A stretch of 64,000 nt of DNA from NCBI RefSeq assembly GCF_023703325.1, contig NZ_JAMQGM010000039.1:1-64000 (forward strand). The letters are read 5' to 3'. This document shows positions 41,519-49,789 of the stretch, piece by piece (within the stretch, counting starts at the first letter, position 1; each line of letters starts with the position of its first letter). Origin of the DNA: Streptomyces meridianus (GTDB lineage Bacteria; Actinomycetota; Actinomycetes; Streptomycetales; Streptomycetaceae). The notes under the pieces are model-generated. The model ran no database searches. It saw nothing but the letters and a program-made list of their open reading frames with translations, and was not told where the DNA came from. Position numbers and translations under genes: made by a program.

Positions 41519-42230
41519 GTGCGTGCAGTCTCTTACATCAGGCAGTCCAAGCGTCGGGACGACGGGAGCGAGGCTTCCCCGGAGTCCCAGCGGGAGAAAT
41601 GCGCTGCCCTGATCACGGCCAAGGGCCCGGTGCAACCGGGCGAGTGCCGGACTGGTTCCGGGCCATGGCGGGTTGGTGGTCAACCGGGAGCCGGTGGACG
41701 AGGTCGTGAGCCGGGCCGTGCGGAACCGCTTGACCGCCATCGACCCGTCCGACCCGGACGACCTGGAGTGGCCGGCCGTGGCGGCCCGGCGGTTCGCTGC
41801 CCGGGCGACACATCCGGCCGGGACGCGGAACTGGCAGCCGCCAAGGCTGATTTGGAGCATGTAAGCGCTGCCCTCCGGACGTTGTTCCAGGACCGTCAGG
41901 ACGGCGTGTATGGGGGCACCGTGGGCCTGGAGATGTTCTTGGAGGGGAAGGCATGGAGGCTCACGAGGCCCGTACGGCCGTGCACGTGGCCTTTCTGGAG
42001 GCTGCCGCCAGCGGTGCCGTGGAGATCCCCACGGAGTGGACGGAACCGGGGGAGGACCCGGTGGGAGAGGGCTCCCCCTGGGCCGCCTGGGACCTCCAGG
42101 AGCGCCGGGAGTCCTGGCGTTGTTCCTGGACCGTGTGTCCATCACGAAGGCCATCGGTCGGGGCCGGAACGCGAACACGGCGGACCGGGTCCGGATCACG
42201 TGGGCCCAGACGCCGGAGGCCGCAGAGTGA
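41519..42230 (+). pseudogene. Large serine integrase remnant (internally deleted, frameshifted)
   Basis: GTG 41519 opens RAVSYIRQSKRRDDGSEASP, SQREKCAALI: the N-terminus of a large serine recombinase with its catalytic Ser in IRQS. The next recognisable pieces are C-terminal: VDEVVSRAVRNRLTAIDPSD, ARRFAAR, ADLEHVSAALRTLFQDRQDG, then EGSPWAAWDLQERRE and GRGRNANTADRVRITWA in another frame, stopping at TGA 42228-42230. Only about 237 codons remain of an expected 450-600. The recombinase core and zinc domain are missing, leaving a relic of an integrated phage or ICE. Confidence 0.75.
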
Positions 42231-42457
42231 CCGCCCGCATCAGCGTCCGACGGGACGCCGAACCGGACTACGCCCTGGCGGCACCGGCCGTCCGCGGGGG
42301 GTGACTCTTCGCGGCCGACGTAACCGGGCCTGTCGGGATGCCGTTAGTGGGGGTGGCAGCCGTTCGAGTGCTGCCGCACATCATCGTCGGGGCGGAGCGG
42401 CGCGGACGCCTAGCGCAGTGCCACGGCGCACCCGACCGCAAGACACCGGAGCCAGCG

Positions 42458-43066
42458 ATGAACCGCATCACGACGAAGCCGCAGCGGAAGACGGTGCTCA
42501 GGGCAGCAGCCGTCGTAGGCGCGGCGGTACTGGGGCTGACGGCCACTGCCTGCGGCGGGAACGACGACGACGCGTCGAAGGTCTCGGAGGCGTCCTTCCC
42601 GGCCGCCTCGTCGTCCGCTCCGCGGGAGAGCGAGGCCGCGCCCACGGCCTCTGCACAGGACCCCTCCGGCGCGCCGTCCGGTGAGGAAGAGGCGTCGGAC
42701 GAGGCCGCTCCGTCCGACTCCGCCGCCCCGAGGCCGTTCGTCCTGAGCCAGGACGAGGAGCCGCAGGCGAAGGAGGCCGACCGCCGTCCGGACAAGCTGG
42801 TGCTCTCGGAGTTCACCACGGTCGACCGCATCACCTGGACGCAGTGGCGGGAGGCGGACGCCACGGGCACCGGCGATGTCACGGGCACGTGGTGCCTCGA
42901 GACGTGCCAGGACAAGCCGCTGAAGGGCACCGTCACACTTTCCGACCCGAAGACGGTGAACGGCAAGCGCTACTTCTCCGCCTACACGCTGCAGTTGGCC
43001 GACGGCACGAAGAAGACGTACGAGACCGAGGACCTGAACGGCAAGCGGCAACTCGCCACCCCCTGA
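42458..43066 (+). CDS. Lipoprotein with acidic linker
   Basis: 202 aa from ATG 42458 (GGAG upstream). Signal peptide VLRAAAVVGAAVLGLTATAC ends in the lipobox Cys (about residue 32). A Ser/Ala/Glu/Asp-rich linker runs to about residue 110. The folded C-terminal part shows KLVLSEFTTVDRITWTQWRE, a CLETC motif and beta strands (YFSAYTLQLADGTKKTYETE). A small beta-rich surface domain, function unknown. It follows the integrase remnant and is closed by a strong hairpin. Confidence 0.65.
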   Translation: MNRITTKPQRKTVLRAAAVVGAAVLGLTATACGGNDDDASKVSEASFPAASSSAPRESEAAPTASAQDPSGAPSGEEEASDEAAPSDSAAPRPFVLSQDEEPQAKEADRRPDKLVLSEFTTVDRITWTQWREADATGTGDVTGTWCLETCQDKPLKGTVTLSDPKTVNGKRYFSAYTLQLADGTKKTYETEDLNGKRQLATP

Positions 43067-43417
43067 GCACGGGGCCGGGCGGTTCCACGGACGGGCGGGG
43101 GAGCAGCGCACGGCTGCTCCCCCGCCCGTCGGTGGATCGTTCGCGTTCCGCCCAGGATCCTGCATGGTGCGATGATCCGCCACCGGAACGGGTGCAGCCG
43201 TCGATCCTCCGGCTCCCGGGGGATGCGGCCGCCGGTTGTCCCGAGCGGCGGGGGTCTCTCCCGGTGTTCAGCACGTCGCACACAACCGCCCCCGGACTTT
43301 CACATCGTATGAATAATTCGATGGAATGCTTCCCCCAGGCCGAGCAACGGCCCGTTGGCAGTCGCCGCCAGCCCCCCACCTCCGCGGCGACGTCACCACC
43401 CGGGGAAGGGAAAGCCC
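43067..43417. other. 351-bp intergenic region
   Basis: It holds the 18-bp hairpin (43090-43130) ending the lipoprotein gene and an AT-rich patch (about 43300-43325, containing CATCG-N14-CGATG) that probably carries the endonuclease promoter. No gene recognised. Confidence 0.45.
43090..43130 (+). terminator. 18-bp-stem hairpin terminator
   Basis: GACGGGCGGGGGAGCAGC pairs perfectly with 43113-43130 across a 5-nt loop, 24 nt after the lipoprotein stop codon. Confidence 0.7.
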
Positions 43418-44257
43418 GTGCACGTTGCCCGCACCATTCGCAGAAATCCCCTGATCGTCGTGGCCGGCGCCGTCATGGCGACCCTCACGGCACTGACCCC
43501 GGCCTCCGCGGTGAGTGCCCCGAAGCCGGCGAGCGCCGCCGCGCCGGCAAGGGCCGCCACCGTCACGCCGTACGACGACACCTACTACGCAGGCGCGCTC
43601 GGCAAGTCCGGGCAGGACCTCAAGGACGCGCTCCACGGGATCATCAGCTCCCAGAGCAAGTTGACGTACTCCCAGGTGTGGGAAGCGCTCAAGGACACCG
43701 ATGAGGACCCGAACAACAGCTCGAACGTGGTCCTGCTCTACACCGGCCGTTCGCAGAGCAAGTCCACCAACGGCGGTGACGCGGACGACTGGAACCGCGA
43801 GCACGTCTGGGCCAAGTCGCACGGCGACTTCGGCACGTCCACCGGCCCGGGCACGGACATCCACCACCTTCGCCCCACCGACGCGTCCGTCAACAGCACG
43901 CGCGGCAACAAGGACTTCGACAACGGCGGTTCGCAGGTCGGCGAGGCCCCGGGCAACTACACCGACGCGGACTCCTTCGAGCCCCGCAACGCGGTCAAGG
44001 GCGACGTCGCCCGCATGATCCTCTACATGGCTGTCCGTTACGAGGGCGACGACGGCTTCGCCGACCTCGAGCCCAACGACTCGGTCAACAACGGCAGCGC
44101 CCCCTACCACGGGCGGCTGTCGGTCCTGAAGCAGTGGAGCACCCAGGACCCGCCGGATGCCTTCGAGAAGCGGCGCAACGAGGTCATATACACCACCTAC
44201 CAGCACAACCGGAACCCGTTCGTCGACCACCCGGAGTGGGTCGAGTCGATCTGGTGA
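43418..44257 (+). CDS. Secreted endonuclease I (EndA/NucM-like)
   Basis: 279 aa from GTG 43418 (GGGGAAGGGAAA upstream). A signal peptide (IVVAGAVMATLTALTPASA) and Ala-rich propeptide-like stretch precede the endonuclease I domain (about 50-275). Motifs are YYAGALGKSGQDLKDALHGI, then WNREHVWAKSHGDFG and GTDIHHLRPTDASVNSTRGN (His-Asn metal site), MILYMAVRYEGDDGF and HNRNPFVDHPEWVESIW. A non-specific extracellular DNase/RNase. It is the second secreted nuclease of the window, from a different family than 34992-35681. Confidence 0.87.
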   Translation: MHVARTIRRNPLIVVAGAVMATLTALTPASAVSAPKPASAAAPARAATVTPYDDTYYAGALGKSGQDLKDALHGIISSQSKLTYSQVWEALKDTDEDPNNSSNVVLLYTGRSQSKSTNGGDADDWNREHVWAKSHGDFGTSTGPGTDIHHLRPTDASVNSTRGNKDFDNGGSQVGEAPGNYTDADSFEPRNAVKGDVARMILYMAVRYEGDDGFADLEPNDSVNNGSAPYHGRLSVLKQWSTQDPPDAFEKRRNEVIYTTYQHNRNPFVDHPEWVESIW

Positions 44258-44272
44258 CGCGGTGACCGCGGC

Positions 44273-44304
44273 GCCTTTCCCCACCCGGACGTGCGGGGAA
44301 AGGC
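44273..44304. terminator. Hairpin after endonuclease I
   Basis: GCCTTTCCCC and GGGGAAAGGC form 10-bp arms around a 12-nt loop, starting 16 nt after the stop codon. Confidence 0.6.
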
Positions 44305-44550
44305 ACCGTCGTGCGCGGCGGGTCCCGCGCGGGCCGTCGCGGGACCGGCATCCCGGCGCCCGACCGCGCGCCACCCGGGGCGAGAACCGACCGGATCCCT
44401 CGTCGTGCCGCTTGCCCCGGCACGGGTGGCTGCCGCAGCGCACCGTTCCGGGCCATTCCGCCGCCCGCTCGTCCACAGCGGCCCGCACGACACGCTCGAT
44501 GCGCACGGCCGCACTCCAGGTGCCTGAGCCCGGCCCTCCGGACAAGGCGA

Positions 44551-45159
44551 CTACGGCTTGCCGGCGGTGTTCCGGGCTCCGGTCATCAGAAGCTGCGCCT
44601 GGTGGCGGGCGTGGCCGATCGGGTCGGGGAACGTTTTCATCCCGTGGGCGACCAGGGCCCCTTCGTGCAGCAGGGTCAGCGACCGGCCGAGCTGCGTCGC
44701 AGCCGTCGGAGTGATCTCCCGCGCGAGATCGGTGAACAGCCCCAGCATCCACGCCTTCTGGCCGGTGATCACGGCGTGGGCCGGGTGGGACGGGTCGCTG
44801 ATCTCGGCGTGGGCGTTGACCATGCTGCACCCCTTGGGGCTGCTCTCGCCCATCCAGGCCTTCGAGGCGTCGAACACCGCCGTCACCTGGTGTACGGGTC
44901 CCGGTTCCGCCTCGGCGAGCCGACGGGCGAGGAAATCCCGCCAGCGCTCGTCGCGTTCGGCAAGGTACTCCACCACGACCTGGTCCTTGGAGCCGAAACG
45001 GTCGTAGAGCGTCTTCTTCGTCACCCCCGCTTCGGCGGCAATGAGGTCCACTCCCACGGCGTGGATGCCGCGTTCGTAGAACAGCCGGGCGGCTGCCTCC
45101 CTGATGCGCAGCGCGCCGGGGGTCATGGCGATTCTCTGCACGGGTCCCGTCCTCTCCAT
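44551..45159 (-). CDS. TetR/AcrR-family regulator of the adjacent EamA transporter
   Basis: 202 aa if ATG 45159 is used; GTG 45141 (GAGAGGACGGGACCC upstream) or ATG 45126 may be the real start. HTH at about residues 15-60: RIREAAARLFYERGIHAVGV, DLIAAEAGVTKKTLYDRFGS. The C-terminal ligand domain includes MGESSPKGCSMVNAHAEISD and GSLTLLHEGALVAHG-like helices. Divergent from the EamA gene, with two copies of a palindromic site between them, so it should repress the transporter and itself until a ligand binds. Confidence 0.87.
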   Translation of the reverse strand: MERTGPVQRIAMTPGALRIREAAARLFYERGIHAVGVDLIAAEAGVTKKTLYDRFGSKDQVVVEYLAERDERWRDFLARRLAEAEPGPVHQVTAVFDASKAWMGESSPKGCSMVNAHAEISDPSHPAHAVITGQKAWMLGLFTDLAREITPTAATQLGRSLTLLHEGALVAHGMKTFPDPIGHARHQAQLLMTGARNTAGKP

Positions 45160-45169
45160 GGCACCAGGG

Positions 45170-45210
45170 TATACCGATCTGTATAGTCACTGGGTATACC
45201 GATCTGTTTA
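45170..45210. promoter_or_regulatory. Two tandem TetR operators
   Basis: TATACCGATCTGTATA (45170-45185) and TATACCGATCTGTTTA (45195-45210) are 25 bp apart in the 69-bp region between the divergent regulator and transporter. Each has TATAC/GTATA-type arms around CGATCT; the second copy has one mismatch. Confidence 0.75.
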
Positions 45211-45228
45211 CACGTTGTGGAGGTGCGC

Positions 45229-46254
45229 GTGAACGTCCTGCTCCCGGCCGCGTTCGTGCTGTGCTGGAGCTCCGGGTTCATCGGCGCCAAGCTCGGTGCG
45301 GGAAGCGCCGGGGCGATCACCCTGCTGATGTGGCGCTTCGTGCTCCCGGCCGTCCCCCTGCTGGCCTGGGCCGTGCTCCGCCGCTCCTCCTGGCGAAGAC
45401 TCGGTATCCGGGACCTGGCCCGGCAACGGGTGATCGGCGTGCTGTCGCAGAGCGGATACCTGTTCACGGTCTACCACGCGATCCAACTCGGGGTTTCCAG
45501 CGGGACCACCGCCCTGATCGACGGCACCCAGCCGTTGGTCGCGGGGGCACTCGCGGGCCCTCTTCTGGGGCAGGCGGTCACCGGCCGCCAGTGGCTCGGG
45601 CTGCTCTTGGGGCTGACCGGAGTCGCCGTCGTCACGACGGCCGACGCCTCCGCCGGGTCGGGTGTCCCCGGGTTCGCCTACCTCGTCCCGTTCCTGGGGA
45701 TGCTCTCGCTGGTCGCGGCCACCTTCCTGGAGGGCCGCTCGCCGGCCCCGGTCGCACCGGCGGTGGCGATGACGATCCACTGCGGTGCCAGCGCGGTCGT
45801 CTTCACCGTTCTCGCGGGTGCCACCGGCAATGCGGCGCCCCCGGCCGAGCCGGTGTTCTGGACTGCGGTCGTCTGGCTCGTCGTCCTGTCGACCTTCGGC
45901 GGCTACGGGTTGTACTGGCTCGTCATGCGCCGTTCGGGCGTCACCCGGGTGAATGCCCTCATGTTCCTGATGGCTCCGGTCACGGCGGTCTGGGGCGCCC
46001 TGATGTTCGACGAGCCGTTCGGCGCCCGGACGGCCGTGGGCCTCGTGATCGCCCTCGCGGCCGTGGTCGTCGTCCACGGCGGGGCGCGGACACCGCGGAT
46101 GCCCTGTGCGGGCGCGTCAATCGGTTCGCCACACCGCGGTCGCGTCGAAGGCGGCACGACGGGTCGCGCGGCGCAGCGCCTTGAGGACCGTCGCCCCGAG
46201 GGTGAGGGTCAGCACCACGGTCAGTGCGGCGCGCGGCAGGTCCCACCCCAGTGA
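45229..46254 (+). CDS. EamA-family (DMT) transporter
   Basis: 341 aa from GTG 45229, chosen because GGAGG lies 5 nt upstream (an earlier GTG at 45217 overlaps that site). Ten membrane segments in two EamA repeats: FVLCWSSGFIGAKLGAGSAG, VSSGTTALIDGTQPLVAGAL, ALMFLMAPVTAVWGALMFDE. It probably exports a small metabolite or toxic compound that is also the TetR ligand. The last about 50 residues are hydrophilic, low-complexity and overlap the convergent ECF S gene by 138 nt. The true C-terminus may be nearer 46100. Confidence 0.85.
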   Translation: MNVLLPAAFVLCWSSGFIGAKLGAGSAGAITLLMWRFVLPAVPLLAWAVLRRSSWRRLGIRDLARQRVIGVLSQSGYLFTVYHAIQLGVSSGTTALIDGTQPLVAGALAGPLLGQAVTGRQWLGLLLGLTGVAVVTTADASAGSGVPGFAYLVPFLGMLSLVAATFLEGRSPAPVAPAVAMTIHCGASAVVFTVLAGATGNAAPPAEPVFWTAVVWLVVLSTFGGYGLYWLVMRRSGVTRVNALMFLMAPVTAVWGALMFDEPFGARTAVGLVIALAAVVVVHGGARTPRMPCAGASIGSPHRGRVEGGTTGRAAQRLEDRRPEGEGQHHGQCGARQVPPQ

Positions 46255-46965
46255 GGTCGCCAGGCAGTACGCCACGAACCGCACCAGGTTCTCGTGCACC
46301 GGATCGCCCGGAACGAACGACACCCCCGTGCCCAGGCCGCCGATGTACGGCCAGCCCTGGAGGTTCATGACCGTGCCGTAGAACACCGATGCGGCAGCCC
46401 CGTAGACCGCAAGCATCCACAACTCGCCCCGGCCGCGCAGCCGGTGGGGTCCGGGCAGCAGACCCGCGCCCATCGCCACCCAGCCCATGGCAAGCATCTG
46501 GAACGGCATCCACGGCCCCACCCCGCCGGTCAGCAGAGCCGAGGCGAACATCGTCAACGAGCCCAGCACGAAGCCGAATCCGGGACCGAGCACCCGCCCC
46601 GAGAGCACCATGAGGAAGAACATCGGCTCCAGGCCCGCCGTGCCCGCTCCCAGCGGCCGCAGCGCCGCACCGGCCGCCGCGAGTACGCCCAGCATCGCGA
46701 TCGCCTTGGCGTCCAGCCCGGGGCTCCCCCCGGTCGGTCCGCCGCCGGGCGCGTCCGCGATCGTCGCCATCACCACCGCCACGAGCAGCGGCAGGACGAC
46801 GGCGAACAACCACGGCGCGTCCCGCGAGTGCGCCACCAGGCCCGACGCCGAGTCCGCCAGCAGCGGCCAGCCGAACGCCACCACCCCGACCAGCGACACC
46901 AGGGCCAGCGCTGCCACCGACAACGGCCCGAGGCGGACGGCGCGCACCTGCCTCCCGGCACTCAT
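46117..46965 (-). CDS. ECF transporter S component (CbrT-like, probable cobalamin)
   Basis: 282 aa. About six to seven membrane segments; the family pattern appears as LRPLGAGTAGLEPMFFLMVL, SGRVLGPGFGFVLGSLTMFA and SALLTGGVGPWMPFQMLAMG, then GWVAMGAGLLP. S components bind the vitamin and dock on the shared T/A module. Its start overlaps the ATPase stop (ATGA), and the operon begins with a cobalamin riboswitch, so vitamin B12 is the likely substrate. An Arg-rich C-terminus follows the last helix. Confidence 0.83.
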   Translation of the reverse strand: MSAGRQVRAVRLGPLSVAALALVSLVGVVAFGWPLLADSASGLVAHSRDAPWLFAVVLPLLVAVVMATIADAPGGGPTGGSPGLDAKAIAMLGVLAAAGAALRPLGAGTAGLEPMFFLMVLSGRVLGPGFGFVLGSLTMFASALLTGGVGPWMPFQMLAMGWVAMGAGLLPGPHRLRGRGELWMLAVYGAAASVFYGTVMNLQGWPYIGGLGTGVSFVPGDPVHENLVRFVAYCLATSLGWDLPRAALTVVLTLTLGATVLKALRRATRRAAFDATAVWRTD

Positions 46966-48611
46966 CGCCCGGCCTCCGTTTCCGTCTCCGCCTCGGCCGC
47001 TGCGTCCGCCGTCAGGGCGTCACGCACCTGCACCACGGTCAGCCAACGCTGCGGGGTGAGAACCTTGGCCACCTGCGGGGCGAACGCCGGCGAGGAGAGG
47101 ACCACGTCCGCCGTCGGACCGTCCGCGACGATCTCGCCGTCGGCCAGGATCACCACCCGGTGGGCGAGTTCGGCGGCCAGTTCCACGTCGTGCGTCGCCA
47201 GCACGATCGCGTGCCCGTCGGCCGCAAGCCCGTGCAGGATGCCGGTGAGGCGCGCCTTCGCCGCGTAGTCGAGGCCGCGCGTCGGCTCGTCCAGCAGCAG
47301 CAGCGGAGGCCGGGCGGTGAGCACCACGGCCAGGGCCAGAGCGAGGCGCTGTCCCTCGGACAGATCGCGCGGGTGGGTCGCATCCGGTACGTCCGGCAGC
47401 AGCCCGGCGACCAGCGTCCGGCAGGTGCCGGACTCCGCGCCGCCGTCGGCGTCCGCCGCCGTGCACTCCGCCGCCACCGTGTCGGCGTACAGCAGATCGC
47501 GCGGCTCCTGGGGGACGAGTCCCACCCGGCGGATCAGTTCGCCCGGACGCGTGCGGTGCGGGACCGCACCGGAGACCGTGACGGTGCCGGCGGACGGCGC
47601 GTGCAGGCCCGTGAACGCCGACAGCAGCGTGGACTTGCCCGCTCCGTTGCGTCCCATCAGGGCGACCGTCTCCCCGGGGAGCACCCGCAGGTCCACTCCG
47701 CGCACGGCCTCGGTCCTGCCGCGCCGTACCGACAGCCCCTCGGCTGCCGCCACGGGAGCGGCGGACGGAGGCGCAGCGACCGCAGGCGGCGCGAGCGGCG
47801 ACAGCCGTGCCCGGAGTTCCCCGGCGCTGCGCCGGGCGTCCCGCACCGACAGGGGCAGCGGGGACCAGCCCGCGAGCCGGCCGAGGTCGACCACCGGCGG
47901 GCGCACGGGGGAGAGCGCCATCATGTCGGCGGGTGTCCCGGCCACCGGTGGGAGGCCGGGGCCGGGCAGGACGATAACTTGGTCCGCGTACTGCACGACG
48001 CGCTCCAGCCGGTGCTCGGCCATCAGGACCGTGGTGCCCAGGTCGTGCACCAGCCTCTGGAGGACGGCCAGTACCTCCTCGGCCGCGCCCGGGTCCAGGG
48101 CGGACGTCGGCTCGTCCAGCACCAGGACCCGCGGGTGCGGGGTGAGTACCGACCCGATGGCGACGCGCTGCCGCTGGCCGCCCGAGAGGGTGGCGATCGG
48201 CCGGTCCCGCAGTTCGGCGAGGCCCAGCAGGTCGAGGGTCTCCTCGACGCGGCGGCGCATGACGTCGGGGGCCAGGCCCAGCGACTCCATGCCGTAGGCC
48301 AGTTCCTCCTCGACGGTGTCGGTGACGAAGTGCGCCATCGGATCCTGCCCCACCGTGCCCACCACGTCGGCGAGTTCACGCGGCTTGTGGGTGCGGGTGT
48401 CGCGGCCGGCCACTGTCACCCGGCCGTGCAGGACACCGCCGGTGAAGTGCGGCACGAGACCGCTGACAGCCCCCAGCAGGGTGGACTTGCCGGCGCCCGA
48501 AGGCCCGACGAGCAGGCACAGTTCGCCTTCGGGCACCTCGAGGTCGGCTCCTCGCACCGCGGGCTGCACGGCGCCCTCGTAGGTCACCGACAGCTGCTCG
48601 AACCGGATCAT
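46962..48611 (-). CDS. ECF transporter fused A-A' ATPase
   Basis: 549 aa from ATG 48611, overlapping the T-component stop (ATGA). Two ABC domains in one chain. The first has Walker A GPSGAGKST (about 37), signature LSGGQRQRVA and Walker B VLVLDEPTSALD. The second has Walker A GRNGAGKST (about 325), a variant signature LSEGQRLALA and Walker B LLLLDEPTRGLD. A Pro/Ala-rich linker joins them. It powers the ECF transporter formed with the T and S components encoded on either side. The degenerate second signature suggests asymmetric ATPase sites. Confidence 0.88.
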   Translation of the reverse strand: MIRFEQLSVTYEGAVQPAVRGADLEVPEGELCLLVGPSGAGKSTLLGAVSGLVPHFTGGVLHGRVTVAGRDTRTHKPRELADVVGTVGQDPMAHFVTDTVEEELAYGMESLGLAPDVMRRRVEETLDLLGLAELRDRPIATLSGGQRQRVAIGSVLTPHPRVLVLDEPTSALDPGAAEEVLAVLQRLVHDLGTTVLMAEHRLERVVQYADQVIVLPGPGLPPVAGTPADMMALSPVRPPVVDLGRLAGWSPLPLSVRDARRSAGELRARLSPLAPPAVAAPPSAAPVAAAEGLSVRRGRTEAVRGVDLRVLPGETVALMGRNGAGKSTLLSAFTGLHAPSAGTVTVSGAVPHRTRPGELIRRVGLVPQEPRDLLYADTVAAECTAADADGGAESGTCRTLVAGLLPDVPDATHPRDLSEGQRLALALAVVLTARPPLLLLDEPTRGLDYAAKARLTGILHGLAADGHAIVLATHDVELAAELAHRVVILADGEIVADGPTADVVLSSPAFAPQVAKVLTPQRWLTVVQVRDALTADAAAEAETETEAGR

Positions 48612-49789
48612 GGTGCATCCTTCGGTGGCGGTGGCGGTGGCGGTGGCGGTGGCGGTGGCGGTGGCGGTGGGGGGACTGCGCTGCGCGCCGGCCGCGGGGC
48701 GGTGAACGCCGGCAGCAGGCCGAGCAGCAGGGCCGCAGCCGGCCACAGCGGCAGCACGGGCGCCTCGAGTGGCACGACGGACGGGTTGAGCACCGCGGGA
48801 TCCCGCCCCGAGAACCAGATCGTCAGGGCCGCGGCCGTCACTCCGGAAGCGCTGACCAGCCAGGCCCGTGCACCCCATCGGTCGGGCCGGTAGCGGCTGC
48901 GCACCGAGCGGCGCCCGCCGAGTCGCAGCCCGACGAGGGACGCGGCCGTCCCGGCCAGCAGCAGGGGCAGCCCGAAGCCGGCGCCCTGAGCGGCGAGCAG
49001 CCCGTAGCTTCCGGCGCAGACGCCGAGCAGGCCGCCGATCACCAGCGTGTTGGTCGTGTACCGGACGGCCGGAGGCACGGCGGCCGTGCGTCCGTAGCCG
49101 CGGGCGTCCATGGCGGCAGCCAGCGACACCGAGCGTTCCAACGCTCCTTCCAGCACGGGCAGTCCGATCCGCAGAACGGCCCCGATCCCCTTGTCGGACC
49201 GGCCGCGCAGCCGCCGTGCGGAGCGCAGCCGGACCACGTCGGCGACGAGGTTCGGGGCGAAGGTCAGGGCGACGACGACCGCGACGCCCGCCTCGTACAG
49301 CGCGCCGGGCAGGGACTTGAGCAGCCGGGCCGGGTTGGCCAGGGCGTTGGCGGCGCCGACGCAGGCCAGCAGGGTGGCCAGCCGCAGCCCGTCGTACAGT
49401 GCGAACACCAGCCCCTCGGCGGTGACCCGGCCGCCGATCCGCACCCCGCGCGCCCACGCGGGAAGCGGAACCTCGGGCAGGGTGAACAGCACGCTGCTGC
49501 CGGGGATCGGGGATCCGAGGACGACCGAGAAGACGAGCCTGATGGCGATCACGGCCAGGCCGAGCTTCAGGAACGCGCCGTAACTGCGGGCCCAGGGCGC
49601 ATCGGTGCGACGTGCGGCGACCACGTACCCGGCGACCGCGGTCAGCAGCGCGAGCAGCAGCGGGTTGGTGGTGCGCGACGCGGCCGCGGCGAGGCCCAGC
49701 GCCCAGAGCCACCAGGCACCGGCGTGCAGGGCGTTGCTGCGCGTCGCCTCCGGTGCCCGCAGGGACCGCAGTCCGTTCCGGGGAGTCAT
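48608..49789 (-). CDS. ECF transporter T component with polyproline tail
   Basis: 393 aa from ATG 49789 (ATGA overlap with the previous gene). Membrane scaffold CbiQ-like domain: NPLLLALLTAVAGYVVAARR, then LLACVGAANALANPARLLKS, LPGALYEAGVAVVVALTFAP and the coupling motif AAAMDARGYGR, which contacts the ATPases (A-R-G class). Additional helices follow. The C-terminus ends in 17 consecutive prolines encoded by a hexanucleotide repeat, then KDAP. Translation of that tail should need EF-P. Confidence 0.87.
   Translation of the reverse strand: MTPRNGLRSLRAPEATRSNALHAGAWWLWALGLAAAASRTTNPLLLALLTAVAGYVVAARRTDAPWARSYGAFLKLGLAVIAIRLVFSVVLGSPIPGSSVLFTLPEVPLPAWARGVRIGGRVTAEGLVFALYDGLRLATLLACVGAANALANPARLLKSLPGALYEAGVAVVVALTFAPNLVADVVRLRSARRLRGRSDKGIGAVLRIGLPVLEGALERSVSLAAAMDARGYGRTAAVPPAVRYTTNTLVIGGLLGVCAGSYGLLAAQGAGFGLPLLLAGTAASLVGLRLGGRRSVRSRYRPDRWGARAWLVSASGVTAAALTIWFSGRDPAVLNPSVVPLEAPVLPLWPAAALLLGLLPAFTAPRPARSAVPPPPPPPPPPPPPPPPPKDAP
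48623..48670 (+). repeat. Eight perfect 6-bp repeats (CGGTGG) encoding polyproline
   Basis: Plus-strand CGGTGG repeated eight times, read on the minus strand as CCA/CCG codons. Copy changes stay in frame, altering only tail length. It lies 12-59 bp from the start of the downstream ATPase gene. Confidence 0.85.
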
